From CAZBSE01 sp964578625 (GTDB lineage Bacteria; Actinomycetota; Humimicrobiia; Humimicrobiales; Humimicrobiaceae), in NCBI GenBank assembly GCA_964578625.1, contig CAZODQ010000009.1, positions 1-62,298 of the forward strand: a DNA stretch of 62,298 nucleotides. The letters run 5' to 3'. A program made the translations under genes and the position numbers. Positions 18,637 to 27,776 of the stretch are shown here, piece after piece. Within the stretch, counting starts at the first letter, position 1, and every line of letters starts with the position of its first letter. Under the pieces are notes generated by a model. It ran no database searches. It had not been told where the DNA came from and was given only the letters and a program-made list of their open reading frames with translations.

Positions 18637-19137
18637 CTATCCTGCGGTGATGAATTTCATATAACCCACTGTCTTACATATTACTGTAACGATTATACCT
18701 GCAATCAGTACCCCGATAAATATATGAAGCAGTGCTTTTTTCGGCGGTATGCCGAAAACAAATGCAATTAGCGCTCCGGTCCATCCCCCCGTGACTGGGA
18801 GGGGTATTCCTACAAAACCCACAAGGGCATATCTTTCGTATCTTTCAAATCTTTTTGAATGGCGTCTCCTGGTATAGCCGAACAGCCAGTTGAAGAACCT
18901 TCTTGCTGGCCTGAACCTGTTCATCAGGAATTTTGATACCGGTTCTAAGATCCACAGTATGGCAATGACAGGTATCATATTTCCGATAACAGATATTATA
19001 TAGGTCTCAAAAATATTCATGCCGTAGGTCCCCAGTGCAATAGGTATTGATGCACGGAGTTCACCTATGGGAGTCATGGCCGTAAAAAATGTTGCTATTC
19101 TCGGTGATATATATTCAAAGAAACTAGTATAATCCAT
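18637..19137 (-). CDS. Small multidrug-export-like membrane protein (COG2426)
   Basis: A 166-aa polytopic membrane protein with about four hydrophobic helices. It carries the typical family opening (SPRIATFFTAMTPIGELRAS) and the middle motif GIPLPVTGGWTGALIAF. It belongs to the putative small multidrug export family (PF06695). The PVTG-WTGA motif resembles the re-entrant loops of DedA-like transporters. The substrate is unknown and the family name is not functional proof. It is divergent from uppP, and the 86-nt gap is AT-rich. Confidence 0.83.
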   Translation of the reverse strand: MDYTSFFEYISPRIATFFTAMTPIGELRASIPIALGTYGMNIFETYIISVIGNMIPVIAILWILEPVSKFLMNRFRPARRFFNWLFGYTRRRHSKRFERYERYALVGFVGIPLPVTGGWTGALIAFVFGIPPKKALLHIFIGVLIAGIIVTVICKTVGYMKFITAG

Positions 19138-19223
19138 ATCAATTCTTTATTTTTAATTATTTTATGCTATATTTAAAAACTGATTATATATTTATCAAGT
19201 AAAAATTTTACTCATTATATAAG

Positions 19224-20168
19224 TTGAATATTTTACAGTCAATCGTTTTAGGAATAATTCAGGGTATTACTGAATTTTTTCCCATAAGCAGCTCAGGTCA
19301 TCTGGTAGTTTTTCCCTATTTTTTTAGCTGGGATTATATACCTCTTTATTTTACAGTAACGGTCCATTTTGCGACACTTGCTGCAGTGGTAACTGTTTTT
19401 TACAGGGAAATCTACCGGATAATAAAGGCAGTGGTACTTGGTATATTCATAAGAAGAATAAGAAGTTCTAACGATTTTAAAATAGGTATCTTTATAATCA
19501 TAGCCAGCATACCTGCTGCGGCAGCAGGGTTTTTCCTGGATGATTATGTTGAGAACCTTTTTACAAGACCGCTTATTGTGGCTGTTTTTTTACTGGTGAC
19601 TGCACTTATGCTGTGGATCTGCGAGATGAGGGGAGCCCGTATTGAGGCAGGTATTAATAAAAGCAATGATGACATATCTTACAGTTATAATGACGCCAGT
19701 AAAAAAGAAGACAACAGCGGCAGCGGTCTAGTCGGCAGTATCGATATTGCCGGCAGCGGTTCAGGGAAGGCAAGGTTCAATCTCTTTATTGCAGCTGTAG
19801 TCGGAATAGGGCAGGCGCTAGCTATTTTCCCCGGTATTTCAAGGTCTGGAGCCACTATCTCATTTGCCAGGTTTTTCGGAATAAAGAGAGGAGATGCAGT
19901 AAAGTTTTCGTTTTTACTATCAATTCCCGTTATTTTAGGTTCCTTTATATTTGAACTTTCAAGGTCCTATAGTATTATATCCATAGGCGGCCTACCTGCT
20001 GTTTTAAGTCTTACGGCAGGATTTATATGTGCCTATATTTCGGGATTTTTTGCTATAAAATTTCTTGTTTATCTTGTAAGGAGAAAAAATTTAAATGTTT
20101 TTGCTGTATACTGTATCTGTCTTGCAGCAGCAATTTTTATTTTTTATTTGATAAATAAATTTATCTAA
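19224..20168 (+). CDS. uppP: Undecaprenyl-diphosphatase UppP/BacA
   Basis: Integral membrane phosphatase that recycles undecaprenyl pyrophosphate for peptidoglycan and glycan synthesis. It has the signature GITEFFPISSSGHL (14-27) with the catalytic Glu/Ser/His and the second motif PGISRSGATI (about 203-212). At 314 aa it is longer than the usual 260-280 aa, because a hydrophilic stretch rich in Ser, Gly, Asn and Asp (about residues 143-186) is inserted in a loop between helices. The start is TTG with no clear SD. The sugar-nucleotide gene follows closely. Confidence 0.94.
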   Translation: MNILQSIVLGIIQGITEFFPISSSGHLVVFPYFFSWDYIPLYFTVTVHFATLAAVVTVFYREIYRIIKAVVLGIFIRRIRSSNDFKIGIFIIIASIPAAAAGFFLDDYVENLFTRPLIVAVFLLVTALMLWICEMRGARIEAGINKSNDDISYSYNDASKKEDNSGSGLVGSIDIAGSGSGKARFNLFIAAVVGIGQALAIFPGISRSGATISFARFFGIKRGDAVKFSFLLSIPVILGSFIFELSRSYSIISIGGLPAVLSLTAGFICAYISGFFAIKFLVYLVRRKNLNVFAVYCICLAAAIFIFYLINKFI

Positions 20169-20189
20169 AGGAGTGTGAGTATAAGAGTT

Positions 20190-20918
20190 ATGAAGGGTAT
20201 TATACTGGCAGGCGGCCTGGGAACGCGACTGATGCCCTGTACCAAAGTCACAAATAAGCACCTGCTTCCGGTATATGATAAACCGATGATCTACTATCCT
20301 CTTAAAACTCTGGTAAGTGCAGGCCTTAAAGATATAATGATAGTCACCGGAGGCAATAATGCGGGGGATTTCCTGAGGCTTCTGGGCAACGGCAGTGAGT
20401 TCGGCCTCAAAGATATAAGTTACACCTATCAGGAAGGAGAAGGTGGGATAGCAGATGCACTTAAGCTGGCCGAGGATTTCGCAGATAAAGATAAAATAGC
20501 AGTGATGCTCGGTGATAATGTGATAGAGAATGATATCAAAGATGCTGTAAAAGAGTTTGAGAAACAGGAAAGGGGAGCAAGAATCTTTCTAAAAGAAGTA
20601 AATAATCCTGAAAGGTTCGGGGTTGCTGAAATAAAAGACGGAAAGGTAATAAATATTGCAGAAAAACCCGATAAACCGATAAGCAGATATGCAGTCGTGG
20701 GCATCTATATGTATGACAGCGAGGTATTCGATATTATAAGGATACTCAAGCCTTCGGACAGAGGTGAACTAGAAATAACCGATGTCAATAACGAATATAT
20801 AAAAAGAAGTAACATGGCATATTCGATACTTGACGGATGGTGGACGGATGCAGGCACCTCCTTTGAGTCATTATTCAGGGCAAGCAGGCTGGTAAGAAAA
20901 GAAATAACAGGCGACTAA
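20190..20918 (+). CDS. Sugar-phosphate nucleotidyltransferase (RmlA-like)
   Basis: Predicted NTP transferase of 243 aa that makes an NDP-sugar such as dTDP-glucose. The signature MKGIILAGGLGTRLMPCT starts at the chosen ATG, followed by NKHLLPVYDKPMIYYPLKTL, which is RmlA-like. Metal and substrate residues sit in VMLGDNVIENDI, and EKPDKPISRYAVVGIYMYD and GWWTDAGTSFESL complete the pattern. An in-frame GTG 15 nt upstream lies too close to the AAAGGAG box, whereas the ATG is 16 nt beyond it, so the start remains slightly uncertain. It is shorter than E. coli RmlA (about 290 aa). It is coupled to uppP. Confidence 0.88.
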   Translation: MKGIILAGGLGTRLMPCTKVTNKHLLPVYDKPMIYYPLKTLVSAGLKDIMIVTGGNNAGDFLRLLGNGSEFGLKDISYTYQEGEGGIADALKLAEDFADKDKIAVMLGDNVIENDIKDAVKEFEKQERGARIFLKEVNNPERFGVAEIKDGKVINIAEKPDKPISRYAVVGIYMYDSEVFDIIRILKPSDRGELEITDVNNEYIKRSNMAYSILDGWWTDAGTSFESLFRASRLVRKEITGD

Positions 20919-20924
20919 AAATTT

Positions 20925-21134
20925 TCAGGTGCGGAATATTTCTGTTGATTTGCAGTAAAAGCACCTGGATATGTAATGCGTGTTTTTATATTTGCTGTCT
21001 GAGGTTTTAATAGCCCAGGTAAGAGAGTCTGTACTCTTCTTGTCATCTGAATTCTGGTATATAATGGCATTTCCTTCTTCCTTTACCACACCCATAAATT
21101 TGTATGTGTTTCCACATTTCAGACATTTATACAT
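20925..21134 (-). CDS. Small zinc-ribbon protein, unknown function
   Basis: A 69-aa protein with two CxxC knuckles, CLKCG at residues 4-8 and CFYC near 59-62, that could bind one zinc. The segment between is rich in Ser, Asp and Lys. A strong AAGGAGATAAG ribosome-binding site precedes its ATG, which supports translation. It is convergent with the nucleotidyltransferase gene. No family is recognised with confidence. Confidence 0.65.
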   Translation of the reverse strand: MYKCLKCGNTYKFMGVVKEEGNAIIYQNSDDKKSTDSLTWAIKTSDSKYKNTHYISRCFYCKSTEIFRT

Positions 21135-21337
21135 CTTATCTCCTTAATAAGGCCAGTTATTATAAGTTATTATAGTATATTGTAATATAAAAGCAATACA
21201 AATTATATAAATTTTAAATAAAAATCAATTATTTATATTTTTTTTAACCTGCTTCAGTGATCGTAAATTTATTTGACTAAAGAAAATAGCTCTGATAATA
21301 TCAATTAAAATATTATTAATGACTTTATTTTAAAAGT

Positions 21338-21595
21338 ATGCAAATGAAAATAGAAAAACAACATGTAAGGGTGAAGATAAGAACAGAAACTTCTGTGGTA
21401 ATAGGCACTGTCCATACCCTGGTAGACGGAAGGCTGAGTGATTATATTACTTCTCAGAGGAACAGGTTTATACCTGTAACGGATGCAGAAGTGTATTATT
21501 TTGAGGAAGGTAAGAAAGGTTTGGAAGATGATAAAGTTAGAAGGCAGGTTGTTTTTGTAAATGTGGAAAAAATAGAGATGATAGAATATCTATGA
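21338..21595 (+). CDS. Conserved hypothetical protein (DUF6812-like)
   Basis: An 85-aa protein with predicted beta structure: VRVKIRTETSVVIGTVHTL, then RLSDYITSQRNRFIPVTDAE and RRQVVFVNVEKIEMIEYL. The R-L-S-D-Y-x-N/T-S pattern with FIPVTDA resembles the DUF6812 family of small Sm-like-sized proteins, named here from memory of the pattern. The function is not known. It lies 36 nt before trxA on the same strand. The 203-nt leader is very AT-rich and carries no clear feature. Confidence 0.65.
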   Translation: MQMKIEKQHVRVKIRTETSVVIGTVHTLVDGRLSDYITSQRNRFIPVTDAEVYYFEEGKKGLEDDKVRRQVVFVNVEKIEMIEYL

Positions 21596-21631
21596 TTTTT
21601 ACAAAAACAATATTATGCAGAGGGGAGAATA

Positions 21632-21958
21632 ATGCCTGAATCTATAACTCAATTGACTGATGCAAATTTTGACAGTGAAGTATTAAATTCGGAAAAACCG
21701 ATACTTGTTGATTTCTGGGCGGTATGGTGCGGTCCCTGCAAGATGATTGAACCTGAGCTTGAAAAACTGGCAGAAGATAAAAGTGTAGAAATGAAAATTG
21801 GAAGACTGAATGTGGACGACAACAGGGATACCGCAATAAAATACAGCATCAGCAGTATACCGACGCTGCTGCTCTTCAAAAAAGGAGAGGTCGTTAAAAG
21901 ACTTGTCGGTGTGATGTCCAGAGATAAAATATTAACTGAGATATCTCAATTTTTATAA
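21632..21958 (+). CDS. trxA: Thioredoxin
   Basis: A 108-aa thioredoxin with active site WCGPC (32-36) and the cis-proline loop SIPTLLLF, so a cytoplasmic dithiol-disulfide reductant. Two substitutions are seen near the active site: FWAVWCGPCK has Val where Ala/Pro-type residues often occur, which is within family variation. An AGAGGGGAG box precedes the ATG. It is followed by a DUF72 gene after 5 nt, so the two probably share a transcript. Confidence 0.96.
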   Translation: MPESITQLTDANFDSEVLNSEKPILVDFWAVWCGPCKMIEPELEKLAEDKSVEMKIGRLNVDDNRDTAIKYSISSIPTLLLFKKGEVVKRLVGVMSRDKILTEISQFL

Positions 21959-21963
21959 TTTTA

Positions 21964-22764
21964 ATGGGAAGTATTCTTGTCGGTACTTCAGGTTATAGTT
22001 ATGCCGACTGGGTCGGCGTCTTTTATCCTGAAGATATTGAAAAAAAGGATCAGCTTACCTACTATAGCAGAGAATTCAATACAGTTGAAATAAATTTTAC
22101 CTACTACAGTCTCCCGAATCCCCGGATATTTGAAAACATGTCAAAGAAGGTAGCGGGGGATTTTGTTTTCTCAGTAAAGGCTCACAGCAGTGTTACGCAC
22201 ACAAGGGATATAAAAGAAGATGAAATTTTAAAGTTTACGGATTCGCTTGCCCCCCTTGCCTCCAGAAGCAAGCTCGGTCCCATTCTTCTGCAGTTTCCAT
22301 GGGCTTTTAAATTCAGCATAGCAAACTGTGATTACTTAAGCAGAGTAAGAGAAATCTTTAGCGGTCTTGAACTGTGCGCGGAATTTAGAAACTCCAGCTG
22401 GCTCGGCGATACTACAATTAATCATCTTAAGAGACTTGATATAGGATTCTGTAATGTGGATGAGCCGGAGCTAAAAGGGCTGCTTCCTCCTACCAGTATA
22501 GCTACGAGCAGCACGGGGTACATAAGGTTTCATGGGAGAAATAACCTTAACTGGTGGAAACCAAAACAGTCATATATGAGGTATGATTATCTCTATAACG
22601 AAGAAGAACTCGGTGAGTGGGTACCCAGGATAAGGGAAGTGGCATCAAATACCAAAAAGACCTATATATATTTTAACAATCACTATAAAGCCCAGGCAGT
22701 AAGATCGGCAAAGATCCTTCAGGGCCTTATGGAAGATAGCAATAATTCCACTTCACAAAACTAA
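21964..22764 (+). CDS. DUF72 domain-containing protein (YecE-like)
   Basis: A 266-aa TIM-barrel-like DUF72 protein. It has the family start VGTSGYSYADWVGVFYPE, the EFNTVEINFTYYSLPN segment, FSVKAHSSVTHTR, GPILLQFPWAF, CAEFRNSSW and the late YIRFHGRN with YFNNHYKAQAVRSA. The biochemical role is unknown; members are often linked loosely to Fe-S or repair contexts. It starts 5 nt after trxA. Confidence 0.9.
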   Translation: MGSILVGTSGYSYADWVGVFYPEDIEKKDQLTYYSREFNTVEINFTYYSLPNPRIFENMSKKVAGDFVFSVKAHSSVTHTRDIKEDEILKFTDSLAPLASRSKLGPILLQFPWAFKFSIANCDYLSRVREIFSGLELCAEFRNSSWLGDTTINHLKRLDIGFCNVDEPELKGLLPPTSIATSSTGYIRFHGRNNLNWWKPKQSYMRYDYLYNEEELGEWVPRIREVASNTKKTYIYFNNHYKAQAVRSAKILQGLMEDSNNSTSQN

Positions 22765-22841
22765 TCTAATTATATAAAATCTATTAAACAGTTTTGAGGA
22801 CAGTGATTTATTAACTTAAAAAAATATAAAGGCATAAGCAT

Positions 22842-25800
22842 ATGTTTGAGAAAGTCGGCAGCAAAGTAGACCTGGTAAAGCTTGAAGAAAAAATCTTAGA
22901 CTTCTGGGAAAAGAACGATATCTTTAAAAAAAGCTTAAAAAAGTCAGAGGGCAAGAAAAGGTTTGTGTTCTACGAAGGTCCTCCCACAGCCAACGGACTT
23001 CCCGGTGTACACCACGCCCTGTCAAGGGTATACAAGGATATTTTTCCAAGATATAAGACTATGAAAGGCTATTATGTGCTGAGAAATGCCGGCTGGGATA
23101 CTCACGGACTTCCGGTAGAGATTGAAGTGGAAAAGCAGCTGGGCATAAATTCCAAAAAGGAAATAGAAGAAATCGGAATTGAAAAGTTTAACAGGCTGTG
23201 CAGGGAAAGTGTAATGAGATATGAGGAGGACTGGGAGAAGCTCACCAGGCGTATAGGATTCTGGCTGGATATGGAAAATGCTTATTTTACCTTCAGGAAT
23301 GATTATATAGAAACCGTATGGTGGGTGCTTAAGACCATATGGGATAAAAACCTGCTGTATAAGGACTATAAGATCGTTCCCTACTGCCCCAGGTGCGGAA
23401 CTGCACTCTCCTCGCATGAAACTGCTCTTGGATATCAGGAGGTAGAGGATTATTCAGTAGTGGTGAAGTTTCCCCTTGCAGATAGGGAAAATACATATTT
23501 TTTAGTATGGACCACGACTCCATGGACCCTGATTTCCAATGTCGCTGCAGCGGTAAGCGAAGGTTCCGATTACGTGGAAGTGGAGTATAAGGGTGAGAAC
23601 CTGATACTTGTAGGCGACCTTATTTCCGAAGTTTTAGGAGAAGGTGAAGGCTATAAGGTCAAAGATACCTTCAAAGGTGCAAAGCTAATATCTTCAAAAT
23701 ACAGACCTGTATATGATTATACGGACGGCAGCAGCAGTGCGTTTGTGATCATAGGAGGCGATTTTGTTTCCACTGAAGAGGGTACGGGTATTGTCCACAT
23801 AGCGCCTGCTTTCGGAGAAGATGATATGAATGTTGGAAGGAAAAACAACCTGCCGGTTGTAAAAATGGTTGATGAACAGGGGAGGCTTGAAAAAAAGGTG
23901 GATAAATTTGGAGGCATGCCCATAGAAGATGCCAATCCCAAAATAGTAGAGGACCTTAAGGAAAGAGGTCTGCTTTTCAGTATAAATAAGGTGAAGCACT
24001 CATACCCCTTCTGCTGGAGATGCGAGAGCAGGCTTATATATTATGCCAAGAAAAGCTGGTATATAAAGACATCACAGATAAAGGATGACCTGCTTGCATC
24101 CAACCGGGAAGTAAACTGGTATCCGGAACATATAAAGAACGGCAGGTTTGGAAACTGGCTTGAGAATAATATTGACTGGGCTCTTACAAGGGAGAGATAC
24201 TGGGGTACGCCCCTTCCGGTATGGGAGGATGAAAAAGGTCATAATATCTGCATAGGAAGTGTGGAGGAACTTAAGGAAAGGGCATCGAACTTTCCGGATA
24301 AGCTTGACCTGCACAGGCCTTATGTGGACGGCATTATTATAAAATGCGATAAGTGCGGGAGTGATATGAGAAGAGTGCCCGAAGTAATAGATGTATGGTT
24401 TGATTCGGGTTCCATGCCTTATTCGCAGTACCACTATCCTTTTGAGAACAAAAAAGTGTTTGCCGATAATTTCCCAGCCGATTTTATCTGTGAGGGGATA
24501 GACCAGACCAGGGGATGGTTTTACACTCTGCTTGCGATCTCTACACTGCTTTTTAAAAAGTCATGTTTTAAAAACGTATTGTGCCTCGGCCTTATAAACG
24601 ATGAAAAAGGACAGAAGATGTCCAAATCAAAGGGCAATGTAGTTGAGCCGTGGGATGTTTTAAACAGGCAGGGAGCGGATGCCTTAAGATGGTATTTCTT
24701 TACCAGTGTTTCGCCGTGGCTCCCAAAGAATTTCTCAACCGGAGCCATTGATGAGGTGATCAGGAAGTTCCTGCTCACACTGTGGAACACCTATTCTTTC
24801 TTTGTGATCTATGCAAATATAGATGATTTCAATCCTTATGACTATGACCTTGAGGTAAAGGACAGGTTTGAAATCGACAGATGGATAATATCCGAACTTA
24901 ACAGCACTATAAAAGGCGTAAACAGGCTTATGGATAATTTCAATGTCACCGAAAGCGGAAGGCTGATACAAGATTTCGTTGATGTTCTTTCAAACTGGTA
25001 TGTGAGGAGGAGCAGAAGGAGGTTCTGGAAAAGCGAGGAAGACAGGGATAAGATAAGCGCCTACAAGACATTATATGAATGTCTTGTTACTGTTTCAAAA
25101 CTGTGTGCACCGTTTATACCATTTATGAGCGAAAGCATATACGGAAACCTTGCCGGAAGCCTGGGTCACTGTGAGGAAAGCGTACACCTTGAAAGCTATC
25201 CTGCTGCGGATGAGAGCCTGCTAGATAAGAACTTGAGTTTCAAGATGGATACGGCGAGAAAAGTAGTAGGGCTGGGAAGATCGGTAAGAAGCAGGGTAAA
25301 CATAAAGATCAGGCAGCCTATCGAAAAGGTGCTTATATATTTTGATAAAGACGAGGGTAAAAAAGAGGCCGTAGAGCATTTCAAGGACATAATAACAAGT
25401 GAGCTGAATGTTAAAAAAATAGAATTTGTAAAAAAACTTGAGGAACTTGTATCCTATGATATAAAGCCAGACCTCAATCTTGTGGGTAAAAAATATGGAA
25501 GTATGATACCTGAAATAAAGGAAGCACTGCTAAAAGAAAATTCTGTCCGTACTGCGCTTAAGGTAAAAAGCGGAAAAAATATAACCCTTAAAATAGACGG
25601 AAAGCAAATAGAGCTCCTGCCAGAAGAAATCTTAATTGATATAAAAAACAGAGAAGGGCTTGGAGTCGAGAGTGACGGTCAGATGACGGTGGGGCTTTCC
25701 ACTGTCCTGTCACCGGAACTCCTGGAAGAAGGCTTCTGCAGGGAACTCGTTCACCAGATACAGAATTTAAGAAAGGAAGCGGGATTTGAGATAGAAAATA

Positions 25801-25991
25801 CCATAAATACGGCAATCGGAGAAGGAATAAAAGAAGGTATTTTAAAAAAGTTTAAAAATTATATAATGAAAGAGACTTTAAGCAGGTCCTTGAGCGGCGA
25901 TTTTGAAAAGGATATGTTTTTAAAGGAAGTCAGGGTAAATGATAAAAATATAAAGATCGGAATAAAAGTGGTAGGGAGTATTATAAAATGA
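22842..25991 (+). CDS. ileS: Isoleucine-tRNA ligase, long (IleRS2-type), GxHH motif
   Basis: Class I aminoacyl-tRNA synthetase of 1049 aa, the size and C-terminal layout of the eukaryal/archaeal-like IleRS2 group. KMSKSKGN lies at about 592-599, the editing CP1 domain shows the TTPWTL motif, and the anticodon-binding region ends with CRELVHQIQNLRKEAGFE-type sequence. The HxGH signature is altered: after PTANGLP the residues are GVHH (55-58), so the first His and the Gly have swapped places. This GxHH variant is known from a subset of IleRS2 with very strong mupirocin resistance; that phenotype is inferred here. lspA overlaps its stop by 4 nt. Confidence 0.96.
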   Translation: MFEKVGSKVDLVKLEEKILDFWEKNDIFKKSLKKSEGKKRFVFYEGPPTANGLPGVHHALSRVYKDIFPRYKTMKGYYVLRNAGWDTHGLPVEIEVEKQLGINSKKEIEEIGIEKFNRLCRESVMRYEEDWEKLTRRIGFWLDMENAYFTFRNDYIETVWWVLKTIWDKNLLYKDYKIVPYCPRCGTALSSHETALGYQEVEDYSVVVKFPLADRENTYFLVWTTTPWTLISNVAAAVSEGSDYVEVEYKGENLILVGDLISEVLGEGEGYKVKDTFKGAKLISSKYRPVYDYTDGSSSAFVIIGGDFVSTEEGTGIVHIAPAFGEDDMNVGRKNNLPVVKMVDEQGRLEKKVDKFGGMPIEDANPKIVEDLKERGLLFSINKVKHSYPFCWRCESRLIYYAKKSWYIKTSQIKDDLLASNREVNWYPEHIKNGRFGNWLENNIDWALTRERYWGTPLPVWEDEKGHNICIGSVEELKERASNFPDKLDLHRPYVDGIIIKCDKCGSDMRRVPEVIDVWFDSGSMPYSQYHYPFENKKVFADNFPADFICEGIDQTRGWFYTLLAISTLLFKKSCFKNVLCLGLINDEKGQKMSKSKGNVVEPWDVLNRQGADALRWYFFTSVSPWLPKNFSTGAIDEVIRKFLLTLWNTYSFFVIYANIDDFNPYDYDLEVKDRFEIDRWIISELNSTIKGVNRLMDNFNVTESGRLIQDFVDVLSNWYVRRSRRRFWKSEEDRDKISAYKTLYECLVTVSKLCAPFIPFMSESIYGNLAGSLGHCEESVHLESYPAADESLLDKNLSFKMDTARKVVGLGRSVRSRVNIKIRQPIEKVLIYFDKDEGKKEAVEHFKDIITSELNVKKIEFVKKLEELVSYDIKPDLNLVGKKYGSMIPEIKEALLKENSVRTALKVKSGKNITLKIDGKQIELLPEEILIDIKNREGLGVESDGQMTVGLSTVLSPELLEEGFCRELVHQIQNLRKEAGFEIENTINTAIGEGIKEGILKKFKNYIMKETLSRSLSGDFEKDMFLKEVRVNDKNIKIGIKVVGSIIK

Positions 25992-26485
25992 TAAGCAGAG
26001 GGAAAAGAAATTTACTTTTAAATATATATTTTTTAGTCACTGCTATCTGTATTATGACTGCTGACCAGGTGACCAAATATATTATAATACAGAGAGTGCC
26101 GGAAGGTAGCTCCATTGGGATAATCCCTGGATTTTTATCCATAACACATATCAGAAATACAGGCGCAGCTTTCGGATTATTCCAGGGTTATACGGGGATA
26201 CTTACTGTCGTATCGATAGTGGCTATTTTCTTGATAATTATCCTAAAATCCATACTTAATTTTAACTCTGCCTTTTATAACGTATGCCTGGGCTTTGTGC
26301 TGGGAGGAGCACTGGGAAACTTAATTGACAGATTTTTTGTAGGAGAGGTCACAGATTTTATAAATATAAGATTCATTCCAGTATTTAATGTAGCAGATAG
26401 CTCTATTTTAATTGGTTTTTCCCTTATTATAATATTGATACTTAAGGAATACTTTAAGAAGGGGAAGACTGAGGGAGTTGATTAA
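25988..26485 (+). CDS. lspA: Lipoprotein signal peptidase
   Basis: Membrane aspartyl protease (signal peptidase II) that removes signal peptides from prolipoproteins. It is 165 aa with four hydrophobic helices. The catalytic aspartates are D123 in VTDFINI and D137 in FNVADSSILIG, and the conserved NTGAAFG (57-63) and GNLIDR (110-115) motifs are present. It overlaps ileS by 4 nt and rluD by 8 nt, the classic ileS-lspA-rluD order. It would process the lipoproteins encoded elsewhere in the window. Confidence 0.96.
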   Translation: MISRGKRNLLLNIYFLVTAICIMTADQVTKYIIIQRVPEGSSIGIIPGFLSITHIRNTGAAFGLFQGYTGILTVVSIVAIFLIIILKSILNFNSAFYNVCLGFVLGGALGNLIDRFFVGEVTDFINIRFIPVFNVADSSILIGFSLIIILILKEYFKKGKTEGVD

Positions 26486-27443
26486 GAAAGAAGACGACGG
26501 TTTAAGCTTTAAGGTAGATGCTTCTGGTTTGGGGCAGAGAATTGACAAATTTCTAACCTGCAGGATAAGAAATACATCAAGGAGCCATATCCAAAACATA
26601 ATCAGCCAGAAAAAAGTACAGGTAAACGGCAGTACGGTAAGCAAGCACTACAGGCTTGCCAAAAGCGATATAATCACCATTGAGGATTTTAAAGAATCAA
26701 ACGGCAACGAAATAGAACCTGAAAAAATAAGTTTAAATATCGTATATGAAGACAGATACCTTGCGGTAATATCCAAAAAAGCAGGGATTCTCACACACCC
26801 GACACCGGGCAGCAGCAGCCATACCGTTGTAAATGCCCTTCTTTACCATTATAAGAAACTATCAAACCTCTCTGGAAAAGACAGGGCGGGAATCGTACAC
26901 CGCCTTGATAAAAATACATCGGGCCTTCTTATAGTGGCAAGGGATGATAATACTCACCGTATGCTTTCTGATATGTTTAAAAAAAGGCTTGTAAAAAAGA
27001 CCTATGCCGTACTCGTATGGGGAGGTTTTTCAGAAAAAAAGGGTGAAATAATACTTCCGGTAGGGCGCTCGGGACTGGACAGAAAGAAGATGAGTATATC
27101 AATTGACAGGGGAAGGGACGCAGTGACAAGATTTGAAGTCAACGAAGAGTTTGGAGATTCAGCCCTTCTGGATGTTCACCCTGAGACCGGGAGGACACAT
27201 CAGATAAGGGTCCACTTAAGCTATATAGATCATCCTGTGTTAGGAGATGAAATATACGGGACAAGACAGTCCCAGAAACTGGCAGAGGATCTTGGGCTTA
27301 CAAGGCAGTTTTTGCATGCAAAAAAACTGATCTTTATCCATCCTGTTACGAAAAAACCGGTAGAAATTGAAGATAAGCTGTCAGCCGATCTACAGAAATG
27401 CCTGAAAACCTTAAGGAGGAGAAAAAAGATGTCAGATAAATAA
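26478..27443 (+). CDS. rluD: RluD-type pseudouridine synthase
   Basis: Modifies uridines of 23S rRNA (RluA/RluD family). It carries an N-terminal S4 RNA-binding domain (about residues 15-75, with RIDKFL and HYRLAKSDIITI) and the catalytic motif HRLDKNTSGLLIVA, whose Asp (D144) is the nucleophile. The C-terminal PETGRTHQIRVHLSYI motif is typical. It is 321 aa. The start is TTG preceded by GAGGGAG inside the end of lspA; the overlap implies coupling. Confidence 0.95.
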   Translation: MIKKEDDGLSFKVDASGLGQRIDKFLTCRIRNTSRSHIQNIISQKKVQVNGSTVSKHYRLAKSDIITIEDFKESNGNEIEPEKISLNIVYEDRYLAVISKKAGILTHPTPGSSSHTVVNALLYHYKKLSNLSGKDRAGIVHRLDKNTSGLLIVARDDNTHRMLSDMFKKRLVKKTYAVLVWGGFSEKKGEIILPVGRSGLDRKKMSISIDRGRDAVTRFEVNEEFGDSALLDVHPETGRTHQIRVHLSYIDHPVLGDEIYGTRQSQKLAEDLGLTRQFLHAKKLIFIHPVTKKPVEIEDKLSADLQKCLKTLRRRKKMSDK

Positions 27444-27488
27444 TATTATATTTTTTATTTGTAAACTTTTTTAAAAGGAGACTATAAA

Positions 27489-27776
27489 TTGGCAAATATA
27501 AGAAGAGTAGTACTGGATGTATTAAAACCTCATGTTCCGAGTATCATAGAGCTTTCAAAAGAACTGGCAGATCTTGCAGGAGTAGACGGAGTGGATATAT
27601 CCTTGATCGAGATGGATCAGAAGGTGGAGAATGTTAAGATCACCTGTGAAGGCAGTTCCATAGATTATCATAAAGTAGAACAGATTGTAAAACAGAGCGG
27701 CGGTTCTATTCACAGCCTGGATAAAATATCAGTGGGTACAAGCCTGATTGAAGAGGCAATCACCCACCAGGATTAG
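27489..27776 (+). CDS. DUF211 domain-containing protein
   Basis: A 95-aa ferredoxin-fold protein of the DUF211 family (IRRVVLDVLKPH, then a DGVDISLIEMDQ segment, KITCEGSSIDYHKVEQIVKQSGGSIHSLDKI). The family is best known from archaea and occurs sparsely in anaerobic bacteria. A regulatory or metal-binding fold has been proposed, but the function is unproven. The start is TTG with an AAGGAG box about 9 nt upstream. Its stop overlaps the convergent ABC permease gene by 4 nt. Confidence 0.88.
   Translation: MANIRRVVLDVLKPHVPSIIELSKELADLAGVDGVDISLIEMDQKVENVKITCEGSSIDYHKVEQIVKQSGGSIHSLDKISVGTSLIEEAITHQD

Noticed and set aside
22765..22841. T-box riboswitch before ileS
   Set aside because: The gap is only 77 nt, too short for a T-box leader, and lacks the conserved T-box sequence and terminator.
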